Origin: Pseudoips prasinana
Taxonomy: Eukaryota > Arthropoda > Insecta > Lepidoptera > Nolidae
Reading direction: 5' to 3'
Assembly: GCA_951640165.1 (NCBI GenBank)
Contig: OX621252.1
Coordinates: 27,983,934 to 28,047,933, forward strand
Length of the DNA stretch: 64,000 nucleotides
How positions within the stretch are numbered: the stretch's first letter is position 1; each line of letters opens with the position of its first letter. Of the stretch, positions 62,013-64,000 are shown piece after piece. The notes under the pieces are model-generated. The model made no database searches. It had not been told where the DNA came from and was given only the letters and a program-made list of their open reading frames with translations. Position numbers and translations under genes: made by a program.

Positions 62013-62331
62013 TCTATACGTATAATAAAATCGTAAGATAGTCAAAACTGTACAATGATTTTTTTTTTAAAGGATACTTTAGGCGTGATTAACAATCGAT
62101 ATCGAAGCCAAAAATATAGTTTTTATCATTTCTGTCTCTTTGTCTGTATGTATGTCCGGGCTAAACTCAAAAAGTACTGCATGGATTTACTTCAAATTTT
62201 GCATGAATATTCGTAAGAGGTCGGGTCAATATATTGGCTACATATTATCACGCTGTCACCTACGGGGGAGGAGCTGTGATAATTTATAAAATTTAACGCG
62301 GGTACCGCGGGTAACCGCGGGGCACAGCTAA
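62013..62331 (+). mobile_element. Helitron family 1, complete non-autonomous copy
   Basis: 319 bp from TC (62013, after A) to CTAA (62328-62331, before T). The hairpin region is partly duplicated ('gcgggtaccgcgggtaaccg'). Interior as in the copy at 50591. Confidence 0.9.
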
Positions 62332-62339
62332 TTTGCAAT

Positions 62340-62450
62340 ACAATGCATAAATCTAATCTCAAAAATGGGAATTCATAATGTTAAAATTAAATTTACACTT
62401 TGCATTCCGAATACTGCTATAAAACTAAAATGTAATAGTTACGAAGATGG
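62340..62450 (-). repeat. SINE-D, internally deleted copy
   Basis: 'aatctcaaaaatgggaattc' and 'tttgcattccgaatactgct' are both present as in the 21.74-kb copy, but the tRNA-like middle is missing. Confidence 0.5.
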
Positions 62451-62565
62451 TTTTAATATGGTATGTGATCTCTCACATAGAACTGTGAACATGTCAAACT
62501 GATGAACAACACCTCCATCCTACGAAACAGCGGTAGCAAGGGAATCCTAAATTTCATCTGCCAGT

Positions 62566-62771
62566 ATTTTTTTTTAACAACGCCCGCACTGGGGAATCGA
62601 ATCCCTGTGTCGCGGGGTACTTTACAAACATATAATAAACGGACACAAATTACATCCAGACTCAGAACCACTATTTATGGGTCACACAAATAGTTGTCCG
62701 GCGCGGGACTCGAACCCGCGACATGAAGAGGCGAGGCGACTATCTTAGCCGCTGCGCCGCACGTGTAGTCA
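62566..62771 (-). mobile_element. SINE-C copy 2 (best copy)
   Basis: On the minus strand the head begins 'tgactacacgtgcggcgcag' (A box GCGGCGCAGCGG) with B box GGGTTCGAGTCCC. The body has 'tctgagtctggatgtaattt' and 'aaagtaccccgcgac', and the 3' end 'gtgcgggcgttgttaaaaaa'. Confidence 0.85.
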
Positions 62772-62782
62772 AAAGTATGTAT

Positions 62783-62880
62783 CGTTCGTAGCTTAACGCA
62801 GAGTGCCTACCCCGGAATGGTAGAGGGTACTGGTTCGAGTCCCGGCGGATGATTAAATATACGATTTCCCATTTTGTGAT
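62783..62880 (+). mobile_element. SINE-D head copy
   Basis: 'gtatcgttcgtagcttaacg', 'cagagtgcctaccccggaat' and B box 'GGTTCGAGTCCCGGC'. The body stops at 'cgatttcccattttg'. Confidence 0.65.
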
Positions 62881-62887
62881 TAATATT

Positions 62888-63155
62888 CTTCATCATCATT
62901 ATCAGCCTGATATCGTCAACTGCTGGGCATAGGCCTTCCCCAAAGGATTCCACAGTGTTGCCATATTGAGGGTTTTGCCTTAGACACTGCACTTGGCATG
63001 CAAGATGGTATCCGCAGTTAGGTGGTAGCTATTACACAGGAGGTGCTGTTGCCCGACTACCTGGTGTATCTTTTAGTCGCCTTTTACGATACCCAAGCGA
63101 TGGTATGGGGTTGCCCTGTTATTCTTTCTAGGCCGCAAACCACGCGGATAATTAA
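62888..63155 (-). mobile_element. Family D element, copy 4
   Basis: 'cttcatcatcattatcagcc', 'tcaactgctgggcataggcc', 'cacttggcatgcaagatgg' and 'gatggtatggggttgccctg', ending 'cgcaaaccacgcgg'. Confidence 0.75.
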
Positions 63156-63223
63156 TATTCTTATTTTAATATAATTAATCATCTATTTAAGATATCCCAC
63201 GGTATACTATACAGTCCATACTA

Positions 63224-63251
63224 TGACAGTCACATAGTGGCCTAGTTGAAA
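63224..63251 (+). repeat. SINE-A head scrap
   Basis: 'gacagtcacatagtggccta' is a diverged SINE-A 5' end. The rest is missing. Confidence 0.35.
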
Positions 63252-63287
63252 ACATTATTATAATACCATTATATAACATTACAAAAC

Positions 63288-63433
63288 ATTATTTGACTGT
63301 AATACTGTATTTCGAAGTTCAAAATAGCAATGAACTGTAGCCCTAAAGTACTGAAACGCGACTCACGTTAGTGCGAAAGTGCGCCACATATTGCTATTTT
63401 GAACTTCGAAATACAGAATTACAGTAACATAAT
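63288..63433. mobile_element. MITE with 44-bp inverted ends
   Basis: Arms 63288-63331 and 63390-63433 match at 41 of 44 positions, with a shared core 'tttcgaagttcaaaatagca'. The 58-nt centre is non-coding. The target duplication is not clear. Confidence 0.85.
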
Positions 63434-63539
63434 TTTTGTGCTATTGTTTATTGTACTTCATTATCTTCTAATTTTACTTCAAATGTGATTAATTTTTAAG
63501 TAATATACAAGTCTCAAGTCAAAAGTCTTCGACCAGTGT

Positions 63540-63975
63540 GTGTTGCCAAAGATGACTTACAGTACAGAGACGTGGTGGCTCACTATGGGCCTTATCGAGC
63601 GGCTCAAGGTCACCCAAAGAGCAATGGTAAGGGCTATGCTTGGAGTTTCCCTGCGATATAGAATCAGAAATGCTGAGATCCACAGGCGAACCTAGTAACC
63701 GACATAGCCCAAAGAATTGCCAAACTGAAGTGGCAGTGGTCAGGGCACATAGCTCGTAGAACTGACGGTAGATGGGGCAGAAAGGTTCTCGAGTAGCGAC
63801 CACGAACCGGAAGACGCAGCGTGGGCAGGCCCACACAGTGGACCGACGATCTTGTGCGGGTCGCGGGAAGCCACTGGATGCGGGCAGCGCAGGACCGGCT
63901 ATTGTGGAGATCCTTGGGAGAAAAATTGCCTTTGTCCAGCAGTGGACGTCTTTCGGCTGATATGATATGATGATG
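63540..63975 (+). pseudogene. RTE-type LINE, RT C-terminal end and 3' tail
   Basis: The longest RTE relic. It reads TETWWLTMGLIERLKVTQRA (the YG.ETW...L region) and then, with two stops and frame shifts, the 'LKWQWSGHIARR' and 'GRRSVG' parts. The end has 'ttgtccagcagtggacgtct' and a GATGATGATG tail. Confidence 0.82.
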
Positions 63976-64000
63976 ATGAATATACATGAGTTACTTGCTC

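Overview
The window looks like intergenic or intronic DNA of a moth or butterfly (Lepidoptera). It is AT-rich and has no bacterial-type gene packing. It is filled with repeat types usual in lepidopteran genomes: tRNA-headed SINEs, Helitrons with TC...CTRR ends, RTE-type LINE relics with GATGATG tails, and TA-flanked MITEs. The species cannot be told from the sequence. The only long intact reading frames belong to one non-LTR retrotransposon at 7.8-13.5 kb on the minus strand: ORF1 with coiled coils, then ORF2 with an APE endonuclease and a reverse transcriptase.

Layout. 0.2-5 kb: SINE copies, small relics and an unidentified open frame. 5.05-6.13 kb: a compact LTR element with identical 79-bp LTRs and a 5-bp target duplication, carrying only broken gag. 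7.8-13.5 kb: the LINE. 13.7-17.4 kb: SINEs and dispersed repeats. 18.7-19.6 kb: a candidate promoter and first coding exon. 19.6-30 kb: MITE, SINE, RTE and Helitron debris. 30.5-31 kb: a CpG-rich island. 31.2-32.9 kb: two tandem duplications and a candidate terminal exon. 36.2-39.2 kb: a decayed autonomous Helitron with PIF1-type helicase remnants. 39.3-42 kb: a foldback element, a two-headed SINE cluster, a 117-bp tandem array and a MITE. 42-52.6 kb: LINE relics, a near-perfect 163-nt hairpin, SINEs and Helitrons. 53.4-54.5 kb: a 141-bp satellite-like array. 55-64 kb: more SINEs, Helitrons and MITEs.

The elements form partnerships. Two SINE families have different tRNA-like heads but a common body and 3' end. 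RTE coding relics and two non-coding families share the same 3' signature before a GATGATG tail, as expected if the short elements use the LINE's machinery. Non-autonomous Helitrons (50.6, 62.0, 28.5 kb) share their ends with the decayed helicase-bearing copy at 36.2 kb.

No complete host gene is visible. A few short stretches with protein-like composition and usable splice signals are listed as candidate exons with low confidence. In DNA this AT-rich, open frames of about 100 codons are expected by chance, so these need homology or RNA evidence. Element boundaries without target duplications or exact termini are approximate.
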